Notes: generated from the letters alone by a model not told the origin. DNA of 64,000 nt from Clostridiales bacterium (GCA_022772525.1 JALFAD010000069.1:1-64000); one strand, 5' to 3'; counted from the first letter of the stretch, positions 17,681 through 27,904 are shown. Made by a program: numbers and translations.

Positions 17681-19273
17681 CTATTCCGCAGCGGTCAGAT
17701 AATTGCTGACGCAGTATAGGGTCTGCCCTTGGTATTCCACTCTTGACCAGCCCACATCCCGATTAATTCCGGTTCGCGTGACGACCTCGCCATTTTTCAG
17801 CGTTGCGATAACGACACACCTTGGGTCTTCTACGCTCGGTAAGGAGCGCAGATTCACCTCAACCTTTGCAGTAACCCGATCCTGAATCGGCTCGAACTGT
17901 GTTTGAATAACATCGTCCGGCGCAGTTGTCGCAGCTGTACTATTACTCACATCGGAATTCGCAGGCGCCTTATCGTTACCATTCACAAGCTCCAGATAGC
18001 TGGAAACCGCATAGCAGGTCTCCCCCTGATAATTCAGTTTTGACCATCCATTATCACTGATCCCCACACGTGTAGCAACGTCGCCCTTCTTAAGTTGGGC
18101 GATCACCACGGCATCCTCATGCTCAACGCTGGGAAGTTTCCGCAAATTGACCAGTTTTTTCGCGGTCACACTTTCATTGACAGGTGAAAACTGTGTCTGG
18201 ATACCATCGTTTTCTTCAGTCTCTACTGGCTTGGCACTCAAATCTGTTGTTAAATAGCTGGAAACGGCATAGTAGATATTGTCCTCAAACACAACCTTCG
18301 ACCAGCCGCTGCTGCTGATCGCAATCCGCTGAGCGACTTCTCCGTTTTGTAACGTGCGCAGAACCTGGCTATCCTCCCCTTGACTGGGGATGCTGCGAAG
18401 ATTGGTCTCATTTTTTGCGGTTACCTCTTCGGATACAGGGGTAAAATCCATCATGGCTTCAATATCCGCCTCCGCTTCCTGCGGGGGCGTCTTATCTTTT
18501 GCCGGCTCAATTCCGTCATACCCAAAATATGCCACATTCATATCCACAGGGATAGAAATGCCGGGTACCGTCCCGGTTGTTGAATACTGCCACATATGGT
18601 GTTTCTGCGCATAACTGGATTTCTCTGTCGTTGGATCCGGCTCTGCCGGATACTGGGCGACCCAAATTTTATATTTTTCTTCAATTCGGGATGTCTCCCA
18701 ATGATTATCGAACTCCATGTCCCCCTTGGAAGCGTAAAACATTCCTTCATAGCCCAGCCGTTCAATGGCAGCAAGAAACGCAAGCGCCACATCCGTTCTC
18801 TCTTGCTTGCTCATTTCATACTGTCTGCTGGACGTCTCGTGAAAGCCTTCACAGTCATACACTACCGGGTACGTAATTGGGTATTTTGCCAGGATTTCCC
18901 CCATCCACGCCGCTTCCTCTTTTGCTTCTTCTTCCGAAACAGCTGTGGAGAAAAAATACGCTCCGATTTTAATTCCGGCCTTGGATGCCTCCTGAAGATT
19001 ATAGCGTCCATTAGGGTCTTCTTTAATGACACCGTCCGTCTTTCCGCGATAACCCACTCGGATAATTGCGAAGTCAATGCCAGACTGAGCAACCTTTTTC
19101 CAATCAATAGTGCCCTGATAGCGGGCAACGTCAATTCCAAATGTCGTTTCCTCTGTCTGTGAAGTGATTCTATCCTTCTTCCCACAGCCAGACAGACAGC
19201 AACTGGCAATCACCACTGCTGTTACGATCGCAGTCAGGCGCAGAATCATTGTCTTTCTCATTGTAAACACCAT
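17681..19273 (-). CDS. GH25-family lysozyme-like lipoprotein with three SH3b repeats
   Basis: Lipobox-like IASCCLSGC; TFGIDVARYQGTIDWKKVAQSGIDFAIIRVGYRG; three ~70-aa VTAK..NLR.LPS repeats. Confidence 0.88.
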   Translation of the reverse strand: MVFTMRKTMILRLTAIVTAVVIASCCLSGCGKKDRITSQTEETTFGIDVARYQGTIDWKKVAQSGIDFAIIRVGYRGKTDGVIKEDPNGRYNLQEASKAGIKIGAYFFSTAVSEEEAKEEAAWMGEILAKYPITYPVVYDCEGFHETSSRQYEMSKQERTDVALAFLAAIERLGYEGMFYASKGDMEFDNHWETSRIEEKYKIWVAQYPAEPDPTTEKSSYAQKHHMWQYSTTGTVPGISIPVDMNVAYFGYDGIEPAKDKTPPQEAEADIEAMMDFTPVSEEVTAKNETNLRSIPSQGEDSQVLRTLQNGEVAQRIAISSSGWSKVVFEDNIYYAVSSYLTTDLSAKPVETEENDGIQTQFSPVNESVTAKKLVNLRKLPSVEHEDAVVIAQLKKGDVATRVGISDNGWSKLNYQGETCYAVSSYLELVNGNDKAPANSDVSNSTAATTAPDDVIQTQFEPIQDRVTAKVEVNLRSLPSVEDPRCVVIATLKNGEVVTRTGINRDVGWSRVEYQGQTLYCVSNYLTAAE

Positions 19274-19425
19274 TTCCTTATCGATTGGTCATGGATAGAA
19301 TAACACAAAACCCTGACATTGTCCATATGGGAATCGTCGCCTGTCATCAATTTCTTCTTTACAGCACTTCCTTTTTTCGACAAAATGTTGTAGAATACTA
19401 GCATCGAAAAAGAAGAATAATCGCC

Positions 19426-20132
19426 ATGCGGAAATTCTTATCATTCATTTGCTCCGTGCTGCTGGCCTTTTCATTTTGTCTCCCTGTATCTGCCGCGGAC
19501 GGAGAGAAATCCAATGAAATTGTAATTCTGTACACAAACGACGCGCACGCGCAGTGGCCCGACATCACGCAAAAGGACGGTAATGGTATGTGGATTGGCG
19601 GTCCTACCGGTGGTACCGCGTCCATGACGTTGCGGTTTACGACAAGGCGTCGAATAGCTGGAAAGCGCTGGATTGAAAGGCAAGCTATCGTCTTGCGGGA
19701 TATCGTTACATTTTACAGGATTCAGGCGATGGATTTAATATGTTTTCTTCCTCTGTAACTGTTATGGATTATGTGATGGAGGATTACATGGTTCTTGCCA
19801 ATTATGTACTGGCGTTTGAGGAAAAAACCGTTGCAGCATCCAACTCCCCCCTGTTGGAAAAATACTCCGAATTTGGAATTGACTACGGAACGGTCAACGG
19901 CTTCGGCAGGATCATGAATGCTCAGGCCAGTCATGAGCCGGTAACCACTGAGGAAACTGTGGAAACGTTCCCGGAGGAGACAGCCGTTATGGAAACAGAA
20001 GCAAAAGGCTCTGCAGCTCAAGTTCAGTCCGCCCCATTCCCGGTGCTCCCGTTGGTCATCGCCATTCTTTCTCTCGGATTGCTGCTCTGTTTGGCGATTA
20101 TTGTGCGCAAGACGCGCTCAGGAAAGGAATAA
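19426..20132 (+). pseudogene. 5'-nucleotidase/metallophosphatase remnant (internal deletion, frameshift, nonsense)
   Basis: Signal peptide + EIVILYTNDAHAQ in one frame; C-terminal RVHDVAVYDKASNSWKALD*KASYRLAGYRYILQDSGDGFNMF...DYVMEDYMVLANYVLAF in another; C-terminal TM. Confidence 0.75.
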
Positions 20133-20156
20133 AATATAAAAAGGGGAAAGAATAGT

Positions 20157-21188
20157 ATGAAAAATATGGAATTCAAGCGAAAGCTTCCGGTGCCCAAGGA
20201 AATTAAGGAACAGTATCCTCTGACAGCGGAGTTATCGCGTATCAAAGAAGCTCGAGACATTCAAATAGCGGATGTGTTTACCGGGAAAAGTGATAAAATG
20301 GTACTGATTGTCGGCCCCTGCTCTGCGGACCGCGAGGATGCGGTTCTTGACTATTGTCAGCGTCTGGCTCGGCTTCAGGAGGTTGTTTCTGAAAAGCTTA
20401 TATTGATTCCCCGAGTGTACACAAACAAGCCCCGCACCACCGGCGCCGGTTATAAGGGCCTGCTGCACCAGCCGGACCCGGAGCAAAAACCCGATATGCT
20501 GCAGGGCGTGATTGCCATTCGACGGCTTCACACCAATGTTCTGGCAAATACCGGTCTGTCCACTGCGGATGAAATGCTCTACCCGGATAACTACCGGTAT
20601 CTATCCGATCTACTGTCGTATGTTGCGGTCGGCGCAAGAAGCGTGGAGAATCAGGAGCACCGGCTGACATCCAGCGGCATTGCTGTTCCGGTGGGAATGA
20701 AGAACCCTACCAGCGGTGATATCTCGGTCATGCTTAACTCCATATTGGCTGCGCAAAGTCCCCATACCTTTATCTATCGGGGATGGGAAGTGGACACCAC
20801 CGGGAATTCTCTTGCCCACGCGATTCTGCGGGGCTATGTGAATAAGCACGGCGAAGCCCATCCCAATTACCATTATGAAGATCTCGAGCACCTGTATCAG
20901 GCATACAGTGCAAAGGGGCTGAAGAATATGGCGCTGATTGTGGACGTAAACCATTCCAATTCCGCGAAAAAGTACGAGCAGCAGCCAAGAATTTGCAAGG
21001 ACGTCCTGTATAGCTGCCGTCACAGTGCACAAATCCGCTCTATGGTAAAGGGCTTTATGATTGAGTCCTATCTGGAAAACGGATGTCAGAAAATCGGCGA
21101 AGGAATCTATGGGAAATCCATTACCGATCCCTGTATCGGTTGGAATGAAACAGAACGACTGATTCAGGAAATCGCTGAACAGGTATAA
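20157..21188 (+). CDS. 3-deoxy-7-phosphoheptulonate synthase (AroG/AroF/AroH-type, I-alpha)
   Basis: VLIVGPCSADREDAVLDYCQRLARLQE..LILIPRVYTNKPRTTGAGYKGLLHQPD. Confidence 0.93.
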   Translation: MKNMEFKRKLPVPKEIKEQYPLTAELSRIKEARDIQIADVFTGKSDKMVLIVGPCSADREDAVLDYCQRLARLQEVVSEKLILIPRVYTNKPRTTGAGYKGLLHQPDPEQKPDMLQGVIAIRRLHTNVLANTGLSTADEMLYPDNYRYLSDLLSYVAVGARSVENQEHRLTSSGIAVPVGMKNPTSGDISVMLNSILAAQSPHTFIYRGWEVDTTGNSLAHAILRGYVNKHGEAHPNYHYEDLEHLYQAYSAKGLKNMALIVDVNHSNSAKKYEQQPRICKDVLYSCRHSAQIRSMVKGFMIESYLENGCQKIGEGIYGKSITDPCIGWNETERLIQEIAEQV

Positions 21189-21192
21189 AGAA

Positions 21193-21232
21193 ACAGTCTG
21201 GAACGGGAAAACGTCCTCGTTCCAGACTGTTC
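21193..21232. terminator. Intrinsic terminator
   Basis: aacagtctggaacg...cgttccagactgtt followed by cttatttt. Confidence 0.75.
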
Positions 21233-21910
21233 TTATTTTAATCGGTACAGCACCAATTCCTGCTTATGCTCAGGTAATATACGATTGCTTTCAATCGCCT
21301 TCTGAATCGACTTGTTGTGAACCCATTTATCCAGCTTGTAACCGGAGATATAGGGCAGAGCCGCCTCATACTGCTTTGCCAGCGCCGTCGCAAAAAACCA
21401 GGCAATCATCATTTTGACATAGTACTCTTCAGAATGTACGGACGCGGTCAGTTCCAAATAGGCTTTCTCAAAATCTTTATCCAGAAAATGCACCATCAGC
21501 ATTTCAATGCCAAAACGAACGGTGTATGGTTTCTGTGAAAGAATCCATGTCTGTAGATAGGGCAGCAGTTCACGACGGTGCTTCTGAAAGCACCGCGGCC
21601 TGAGCTGGTCGCAGGTTGCCCAATTATCTACATAAGGCAGAAATCTCTCGACTTCCATGACTGTAATGGAAAAATTCTTCTCTCGCTCCAGTAGAAAAGA
21701 ATGTATTTGGTTTTCTTCAAAAGAACGATGCGGAAGGCTGCTCAGGAAAGCGTCCTTATCTTCCAGTTCTCTGGCGATTTTTCGCAAGGCAGGTGTGCGT
21801 ACACCAATTATCCTATCCGGGCAGAGATTAGGAATCAGACGAATCTGCATCTGCCTGTAGGTTTCATCCCGGTTTTCAAGTAAAACACTGATGAGCTGAT
21901 CGGTGCGCAT
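21233..21910 (-). CDS. DNA alkylation repair (AlkD-like HEAT-repeat) protein
   Basis: GVRTPALRKIARELEDKDAFLSSLPHRSFEENQIHSFLL..VDNWATCDQLRPRCF. Confidence 0.85.
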   Translation of the reverse strand: MRTDQLISVLLENRDETYRQMQIRLIPNLCPDRIIGVRTPALRKIARELEDKDAFLSSLPHRSFEENQIHSFLLEREKNFSITVMEVERFLPYVDNWATCDQLRPRCFQKHRRELLPYLQTWILSQKPYTVRFGIEMLMVHFLDKDFEKAYLELTASVHSEEYYVKMMIAWFFATALAKQYEAALPYISGYKLDKWVHNKSIQKAIESNRILPEHKQELVLYRLK

Positions 21911-21911
21911 A

Positions 21912-22787
21912 TCATGTTCTACGCTCTGTTAAGCTCTTTGCAAGCGCATTCAGGAAGGATGTATCCTCAAAAGTATTTAGTGCGTCTATTGCATAGTTTG
22001 TGTAGGATACAACCAATTCTTCACATTTATTAAGCCCAAAAAGTTTGACAAATGTATTTTTATCAGAATCCACTCCTGTAGCTTTTCCAAGCTCCGTCTG
22101 TGTTCCAATCACATCCAGCATGTCATCTCGAATCTGAAATGCCAGACCCAATCCGGCGGCAAATTGGCACGCTGCATTGTACTTCTCCTCGCTTCCTCCG
22201 CCCGCAACCACGCCAAGGGCACAGGCTGCGGAAATCAGGCATCCTGTTTTCCGGTTCTGAATATCCAAAACCTCCTGCTCGGTCAGCTCCCGCTCGGCGC
22301 TCATAATATCCAGCACCTGCCCGCCGACCATTCCCATTGAACCGGCGCATTCCGACAAAACGCCAATTGCAGTTGCCATGTCGCCGGGGTTTGGGAGTTC
22401 TGCGGAGGCGGCGATTCCGAAAGCGTCCGTCAGCAGCGCGTCACCCGCCAGAACTGCCATACCCTCTCCATAGACCTTGTGATTTGTCAGGCGTCCGCGA
22501 CGGTAGTCGTCATTGTCCATGCAGGGCAGATCATCGTGGATCAAGCTGTATGTATGGATCATTTCAATCGCTGCCGCAAAGGGAGCGGCTTCCTTCCAAT
22601 CCCTGCCGCACATACGGCAAAATTCGAACGTCATAATTGGTCGCAGCCGCTTTCCGCCTGCCATGAGACTATACTGCATTGCTTCAAACAGCAGCTTTTG
22701 CGGCTCGCCGGACAATTTCTGATAGTGCTCTTGCAGATAGGTTTCCAAATATTCCCGATATTCGCGGCTTTGCTGTTCAAGGTTCAT
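21912..22787 (-). CDS. ispA: Polyprenyl synthetase (farnesyl diphosphate synthase-like)
   Basis: GGKRLRPIM..IEMIHTYSLIHDDLPCMDNDDYRRGRLTNHKVYGEGMAVLAGDALL. Confidence 0.92.
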   Translation of the reverse strand: MNLEQQSREYREYLETYLQEHYQKLSGEPQKLLFEAMQYSLMAGGKRLRPIMTFEFCRMCGRDWKEAAPFAAAIEMIHTYSLIHDDLPCMDNDDYRRGRLTNHKVYGEGMAVLAGDALLTDAFGIAASAELPNPGDMATAIGVLSECAGSMGMVGGQVLDIMSAERELTEQEVLDIQNRKTGCLISAACALGVVAGGGSEEKYNAACQFAAGLGLAFQIRDDMLDVIGTQTELGKATGVDSDKNTFVKLFGLNKCEELVVSYTNYAIDALNTFEDTSFLNALAKSLTERRT

Positions 22788-23010
22788 CCTGAAAATCCTC
22801 CTCCACAGGGCTTCCATCCGGCGCTGTCATAATCTTTTTTATCTGTAACTGCGCATCATCCAGCAGCTTCTGGCAATTTCTGACAAGTTCGGTTCCTTCC
22901 TGAAATAGCTTCAGCGATTCCTCCAGCGGCACGTCTCCTCGTTCCATAGTCCGTACAATCTGTTCCAGCCGCGTCATGGACGCTTCAAAGGTTTGATTCT
23001 CCTGGTTCAT
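22777..23010 (-). CDS. xseB: Exodeoxyribonuclease VII small subunit
   Basis: FEASMTRLEQIVRTMERGDVPLEESLKLFQEGTELVRNCQKLL. Confidence 0.93.
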   Translation of the reverse strand: MNQENQTFEASMTRLEQIVRTMERGDVPLEESLKLFQEGTELVRNCQKLLDDAQLQIKKIMTAPDGSPVEEDFQDEP

Positions 23011-24215
23011 TTGCCTTCCTCCTTATTCATGACGGTTGCCGAAAGGGAACCGTCACTCAATCTGATGCGGATTCGTTCACCAATGGAAATCTGACTGACG
23101 GAACGCACCACTTCTCCCCTTTCCGTCTGGGCCATGGAATAACCGCGGGTTAAGACCTTCAGCGGACTCATTGCGTCCAGCTTTGCCGTTACAGCAATAT
23201 ACCGCTGCCTGCTTCTGGTCAGATTCTGATTCTGCGCCGCCAGCAGCCTGTTCTTTAGAAGTTCAACGCACTGGCGTCTTTGCTCCAGATAGCCGGTGGG
23301 ACTCTGCAAAACCTGTGAAGCGGATAGAATCTGCAAATGCTGCCGTGCCGACTTTACCTGACGGCTCAGGCTGGAAACCATGGCGTTCGACATTGCATCC
23401 AGATTCTGCCGCAGCGCATCCTGATCCGGTACGGCAAGTTCCGCCGCATTGGAGGGTGTCGCCGCCCGCAGATCCGCAACGTAGTCCGAAATGGTAACGT
23501 CAGGCTCATGGCCTACTGCGGAAATGACCGGAATCTCCGAATGATAGATTGCGTAGGCAACCTTCTCATCATTGAACGCCCACAAGTCCTCAATGGAGCC
23601 GCCTCCCCTGCCAACGATCAAAAGATCGGCCAGACGATAGCGATTCGCGTAATCGATGGCTGCCGCAATTTCCCCCGGAGCTTCCGCTCCCTGCACCCGG
23701 ACGGGTAACAGCCGGACATGGCTCAAGGGGTAGCGTTTTCTCAGAATACGCAGCATATCATGAACCGCCGCACCGGCAGAGCTGGTAATGATTCCAATGG
23801 TTCCGGGATACTTCGGCAGCGGCTGTTTGTGCGATGGGTCGAACAGCCCCTGGGCAGCGAGTTTCTTTTTCAACTGCTCAAACGCCGCGTATAGGTCGCC
23901 CACGCCATCCACGGTCAAGGCTGTACAGTACAGCTGATAAGCACCGTCCCTGGGATAGACGGAAACCTTGCCCATCGCGATCACTTTCATGCCGTTTTCC
24001 GGGCGGAAGCGAAGCTTAAATGCATTTCCCTTAAACAAAACGCATTTCAACGCGCTGCTCTCATCCTTAAGCGTAAAATAGTGGTGTCCCGAAGGATACA
24101 TCTTATAATTACTGATCTCGCCACGGACGGCAACCTGTGCCAGCAGCGGATCCGCATCCATCCTTCCACGGATATATTCATTTAACTGAGAAATGGACAG
24201 CACATTTTGAGCCAA
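23007..24215 (-). CDS. xseA: Exodeoxyribonuclease VII large subunit
   Basis: LSISQLNEYIRGRMDADPLLAQVAVRGEISNYK..LLIVGRGGGSIEDLWAFNDEKVA. Confidence 0.95.
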   Translation of the reverse strand: MAQNVLSISQLNEYIRGRMDADPLLAQVAVRGEISNYKMYPSGHHYFTLKDESSALKCVLFKGNAFKLRFRPENGMKVIAMGKVSVYPRDGAYQLYCTALTVDGVGDLYAAFEQLKKKLAAQGLFDPSHKQPLPKYPGTIGIITSSAGAAVHDMLRILRKRYPLSHVRLLPVRVQGAEAPGEIAAAIDYANRYRLADLLIVGRGGGSIEDLWAFNDEKVAYAIYHSEIPVISAVGHEPDVTISDYVADLRAATPSNAAELAVPDQDALRQNLDAMSNAMVSSLSRQVKSARQHLQILSASQVLQSPTGYLEQRRQCVELLKNRLLAAQNQNLTRSRQRYIAVTAKLDAMSPLKVLTRGYSMAQTERGEVVRSVSQISIGERIRIRLSDGSLSATVMNKEEGK

Positions 24216-24217
24216 GC

Positions 24218-25144
24218 TTACACCTCCGTGGCACGGTAAGTCAGAACGGCGACTCCCATTGCGTTATCGGTAGAATACTGAGGCTGGGCAAAAATCGGAT
24301 TCAATGGAGCGAGCACTTGCCGCAGCATGGAATTAGAGGCAACGCCGCCCGAAAAAACCACCGGCAGGCCCGGGTACCGGGTAAGCGCCTGCTGCGTTGC
24401 CTGAAAGACCGCACACGCCACGCATCGCAGCGCATAGGCCGCAGTCTCCGCAGGAGCACCATTTTGCGCATGGTACTGCTGAACCTTATTCTGAACGCCG
24501 GAAAGGGAAAACGTCATATCGGCGCATTTTACTTTGAAAAAATCCTTTTTTGCAGCCTCACGGCTGAGCGCATCCAAGTGCTTTCCCGAAGGAAACGGAA
24601 GTTTCAGCATTTGACCTGTGCGGTCAATCAGCTGGCCCGCGGAAATATCCGATGTGCCGCCAATTTTTGTGCAGGCCACATTTTCTCCCTCCGGTTCGAC
24701 CAGAAGGAGCTCCGTAGTACCGCCGGACAAATGCCATGCAAGATGAGGATGCAAAAGCAGCTCCATGTGACCCGCACTCCACAATGACGCCGCGACATGG
24801 CCCTGCTGATGGGACACTTCGACCAAAGGCACACTCAGCATATCCGCCAGAAGCTTCGCATGGGAGTACCCTACCAGAAAGCAGGGCATATAGCTCCCCT
24901 CTACCGCTCTGGGCCGGGTACTGACACCTACAGCGGTAATTGTTGTCGGCTGAATATGGGAAAACAGCCTGCCGGATAGCTCCGGCAGGCTCTTTATGTG
25001 CGCAAAAACGGCGTCAGACTGCCGTAAGCCCAATTCTCCCTGCTTCACAGGAAGAAGCTTCGAACAGTTCTCCCCTCCGATACCATCAAAAAAGGCGATG
25101 GAAGTGGTATAATTACTGGTATCAATGCCAATTACGCCGTTCAT
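24218..25144 (-). CDS. TsaD/Kae1-family paralog (O-sialoglycoprotein endopeptidase-like)
   Basis: VIGIDTSNYTTSIAFFD..VSTRPRAVEGSYMPCF..VEVSHQQGHVAASL..HLSGGTTELLLV. Confidence 0.8.
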   Translation of the reverse strand: MNGVIGIDTSNYTTSIAFFDGIGGENCSKLLPVKQGELGLRQSDAVFAHIKSLPELSGRLFSHIQPTTITAVGVSTRPRAVEGSYMPCFLVGYSHAKLLADMLSVPLVEVSHQQGHVAASLWSAGHMELLLHPHLAWHLSGGTTELLLVEPEGENVACTKIGGTSDISAGQLIDRTGQMLKLPFPSGKHLDALSREAAKKDFFKVKCADMTFSLSGVQNKVQQYHAQNGAPAETAAYALRCVACAVFQATQQALTRYPGLPVVFSGGVASNSMLRQVLAPLNPIFAQPQYSTDNAMGVAVLTYRATEV

Positions 25145-25605
25145 CGTTTTGCCTCTTCCACAGGCGCCAGGCTCCTGACAAAACTGCCCAGAATTCCATT
25201 CACGAAAGCACCCGTATCATCGTCATTGTACTTCTTGGCAATGCGGACCGCTTCAGAAATGGCAACCCCGGCAGGAACGTCATCCACATACTCAATCTCA
25301 TAGATGGCAAGACGCAAAATGCAGCGGGCCAGCTTGGAAATCCGGCTGATATCCCACCCAATGGCGTATTTCTGGATCTGTTCGTCCAGTTCTTCCTCCC
25401 GATTGGCAACCCCGGTCACGACGCTGTCAATGTAGCGCAGCTGGGCGCGGCTGGGGCGCTCGGAATACACCTCATTCTCTTTCCCGAGCTGCGCGTAGTA
25501 TTCCTTCTCAAGGCGGGTTGAAATCACCTGTTCCGGCTCCTCACCGGTGAACGCACGCCCGTATATCAGATGTACTGCGAGTTCTCTGGCATTCCCTCTC
25601 GTCAT
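25141..25605 (-). CDS. nusB: Transcription antitermination protein NusB
   Basis: NARELAVHLIYGRAFTG..AIYEIEYVDDVPAGVAISEAVRIAKKY. Confidence 0.88.
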   Translation of the reverse strand: MTRGNARELAVHLIYGRAFTGEEPEQVISTRLEKEYYAQLGKENEVYSERPSRAQLRYIDSVVTGVANREEELDEQIQKYAIGWDISRISKLARCILRLAIYEIEYVDDVPAGVAISEAVRIAKKYNDDDTGAFVNGILGSFVRSLAPVEEAKR

Positions 25606-25616
25606 AATCGTTCCCT

Positions 25617-25964
25617 TTACTTGCGGATGATGCCGCAGACGTTTACATCCACATCCTGCACGGTAACACCAGTTACAGACTCCACCGCGCTGGTGATTGC
25701 ATCCTGAACAGTCCTCGCAACCTGAATCACACTCTCTCCGTAGCGGACAATAATATTGCAGCCGATTGTCAGCGTATTATCCTCCGCAATATGGATCCGT
25801 ACGCCCTTTCCCCAGCTCTTCTTACCAACGACCTCAGCGCCGCCCTTGACCACGCCATCCACCTCGGTGAGCGTGTTTTCGACGATGGTGCTGACAACAT
25901 CCTCTGAAATCATAACATTACCGCCATTCTGTGCGTGCGTAATGTACTGCTTTGCCTCTGCCAT
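25617..25964 (-). CDS. Asp23/Gls24 family envelope stress protein
   Basis: ISEDVVSTIVENTLTEVDGVVKG..VARTVQDAITSAVESVTGVTVQDVDVNVCGI. Confidence 0.88.
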   Translation of the reverse strand: MAEAKQYITHAQNGGNVMISEDVVSTIVENTLTEVDGVVKGGAEVVGKKSWGKGVRIHIAEDNTLTIGCNIIVRYGESVIQVARTVQDAITSAVESVTGVTVQDVDVNVCGIIRK

Positions 25965-26077
25965 AGGGATACCTCCTAGATGATCGTCCTGCCTTTCGGC
26001 ACGACATTCTTTCAGTTATTCTACCACAAATCCAAAATAATACAACTGTTTTTTTCAAAAACGGTATTTCAGAGTGG

Positions 26078-26662
26078 TTATGTATATGTTTTAATGATGC
26101 TCAGCGCAATTTCCTTCTTAGTGGTGCAGCGGTTCATCGCCTGCTTTTCGATATGACGATGGGCATCCGCCTCATTCATTTTCAGCTGCTCTATCAAAAT
26201 CCACTTTGCCCTGTTCACAAGGCGGATCTCTTCCATTTTCTCCTCAACGGATAAATTGATCGTTTCCATCTTACGAAGACGCTCCCGGGCGGAAATCATC
26301 CATTTCAGGCACTGACGCATGGTGCTGGCGGGAAACGGAACCTGAAGCGTGAAAACACCGTGAGCAGTCACCCGCTCATTTACATCTTCATAGTTCTCCG
26401 CGCGCAACAACAGCAAAACGACCGTGTCTGACCGATTGCTGGCATCAATTGCAAATCTTGTTCCCGATTCATCCGGAAGCGGTGCGTTTATGATGACGAA
26501 ATCGTAATTCCTTGACAGCAATTCCCTCCGTGCCGCCGCCACATTGGAAGAAAAACACACAGGGTAATACTCCGAAGGGGGAAGCATGGGAGTCATGGCA
26601 TCGTTGAACCTATGCTGACTGGAAACCACCAGCACACTGTATGTTTCTGAACTGAAAACCAA
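26078..26662 (-). CDS. ANTAR-domain response regulator
   Basis: Receiver-like N-terminus; C-terminal VEEKMEEIRLVNRAKWILIEQLKMNEADAHRHIEKQAMNRCTTKKEIALSII typical of ANTAR. Confidence 0.85.
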   Translation of the reverse strand: MVFSSETYSVLVVSSQHRFNDAMTPMLPPSEYYPVCFSSNVAAARRELLSRNYDFVIINAPLPDESGTRFAIDASNRSDTVVLLLLRAENYEDVNERVTAHGVFTLQVPFPASTMRQCLKWMISARERLRKMETINLSVEEKMEEIRLVNRAKWILIEQLKMNEADAHRHIEKQAMNRCTTKKEIALSIIKTYT

Positions 26663-26695
26663 AATGACTCCCTCCCTTCTCAGAATTGTCCGGAT

Positions 26696-27904
26696 TTAGC
26701 GCTTACAGTAGAAATCAATCAGCGATTCCGGCAGATGTTTCCGTATAAAATCACTGTTTTCCGCACACTTACTGGCTGCGCCCAGCGAAAGCGGGAGCGT
26801 CTCCATGCCCCATACGTCTTTTGGTTCAGCCGTATACAGATTCACATTCGCTTTTTCCGGCAGTACAATCTCGTTTTTCAGGCCGTCCAGGCCCGCCCAA
26901 ACCAGCAGCGCAAACGCGATATAGGGATTTGCGGTGCAATCCGGAGAACGCAGTTCCATTCTGCGGTATTCTCCGGATGCTGCCGGAACCCGAATCAGCA
27001 TGGACCGATTGTTATTGGACCAGGAGATATATTTCGGCGCCTTAAAGACTCCGAGACGATTGTAAGACTCTACTGTGGGATTTAAGAAGCGGGTCATATC
27101 CGCAACATGACGAAGAACGCCGCCCATCATATGCTGCATCTGGCTGGCGTTGCTTCCGCGGACGGACATATTAATGTGAAAGCCGCTGCCTGGCTGGTCC
27201 GCGATGGGTTTTGGTGAAAAATCCGCATACAATCCATTACTGGCGGCGATTGTCTTCACGACAGTGCAGAAAGTAAGTGCATCGTCCGCCGCGGTCAGAG
27301 CATCCGAGTAACGGAAATCAATCTCGTTCTGCCCGGGGCCCTGCTCATGGTGGGAAGACTCGGGCTGAATTCCCATGCGTTCCAGCGTCAGGCAGATCTC
27401 ACGGCGAACGTTCTCACATTTGTCATCGGGGGAAACATCCATATAGGTTGCCTGATCGTAGGGAATATGCGTTGGTTCTCCGTTGTCATCAAGCTTAAAC
27501 AAGTAGAATTCCAGTTCCGAACCGAAAGAGAAGGTATAGCCGTCAGCAGCAGCGTCCGCAACCGCCCGCTTCAGAATGCTTCTGGTGTCGTGAATGAAAA
27601 CCTTGCCGCTCTGGTCGGTAATCGTGCAAAACATCCTGACAACTCTGCCGTGCTCCGGCCGCCAGGGCAGTACCGCAATGGTAGCAGGGTCCGGGTGAAG
27701 AAACAGATCAGAGTGCACCTCATCGCCAAAGCCCTCAATAGCAGAAGCATCGATGGCAATTCCGTATTCAAACGCACGCTCCAACTCATGGGGCATAATC
27801 GAAATATTCTTATGCCGTCCCAGCACATCGCAGAAGGCAAGGCGAATAAACTTAACGTCTTCCTCCTGAATAAACTGAATGACTTCCTGCGGGGTGTATT
27901 TCAT
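26696..27904 (-). CDS. glnA: Glutamine synthetase type I
   Basis: FIRLAFCDVLGRHKNISIMPHELERAFEYGIAIDASAIEGF..FHINMSVRG..RMELRSPDCTANPYIAF. Confidence 0.93.
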   Translation of the reverse strand: MKYTPQEVIQFIQEEDVKFIRLAFCDVLGRHKNISIMPHELERAFEYGIAIDASAIEGFGDEVHSDLFLHPDPATIAVLPWRPEHGRVVRMFCTITDQSGKVFIHDTRSILKRAVADAAADGYTFSFGSELEFYLFKLDDNGEPTHIPYDQATYMDVSPDDKCENVRREICLTLERMGIQPESSHHEQGPGQNEIDFRYSDALTAADDALTFCTVVKTIAASNGLYADFSPKPIADQPGSGFHINMSVRGSNASQMQHMMGGVLRHVADMTRFLNPTVESYNRLGVFKAPKYISWSNNNRSMLIRVPAASGEYRRMELRSPDCTANPYIAFALLVWAGLDGLKNEIVLPEKANVNLYTAEPKDVWGMETLPLSLGAASKCAENSDFIRKHLPESLIDFYCKR

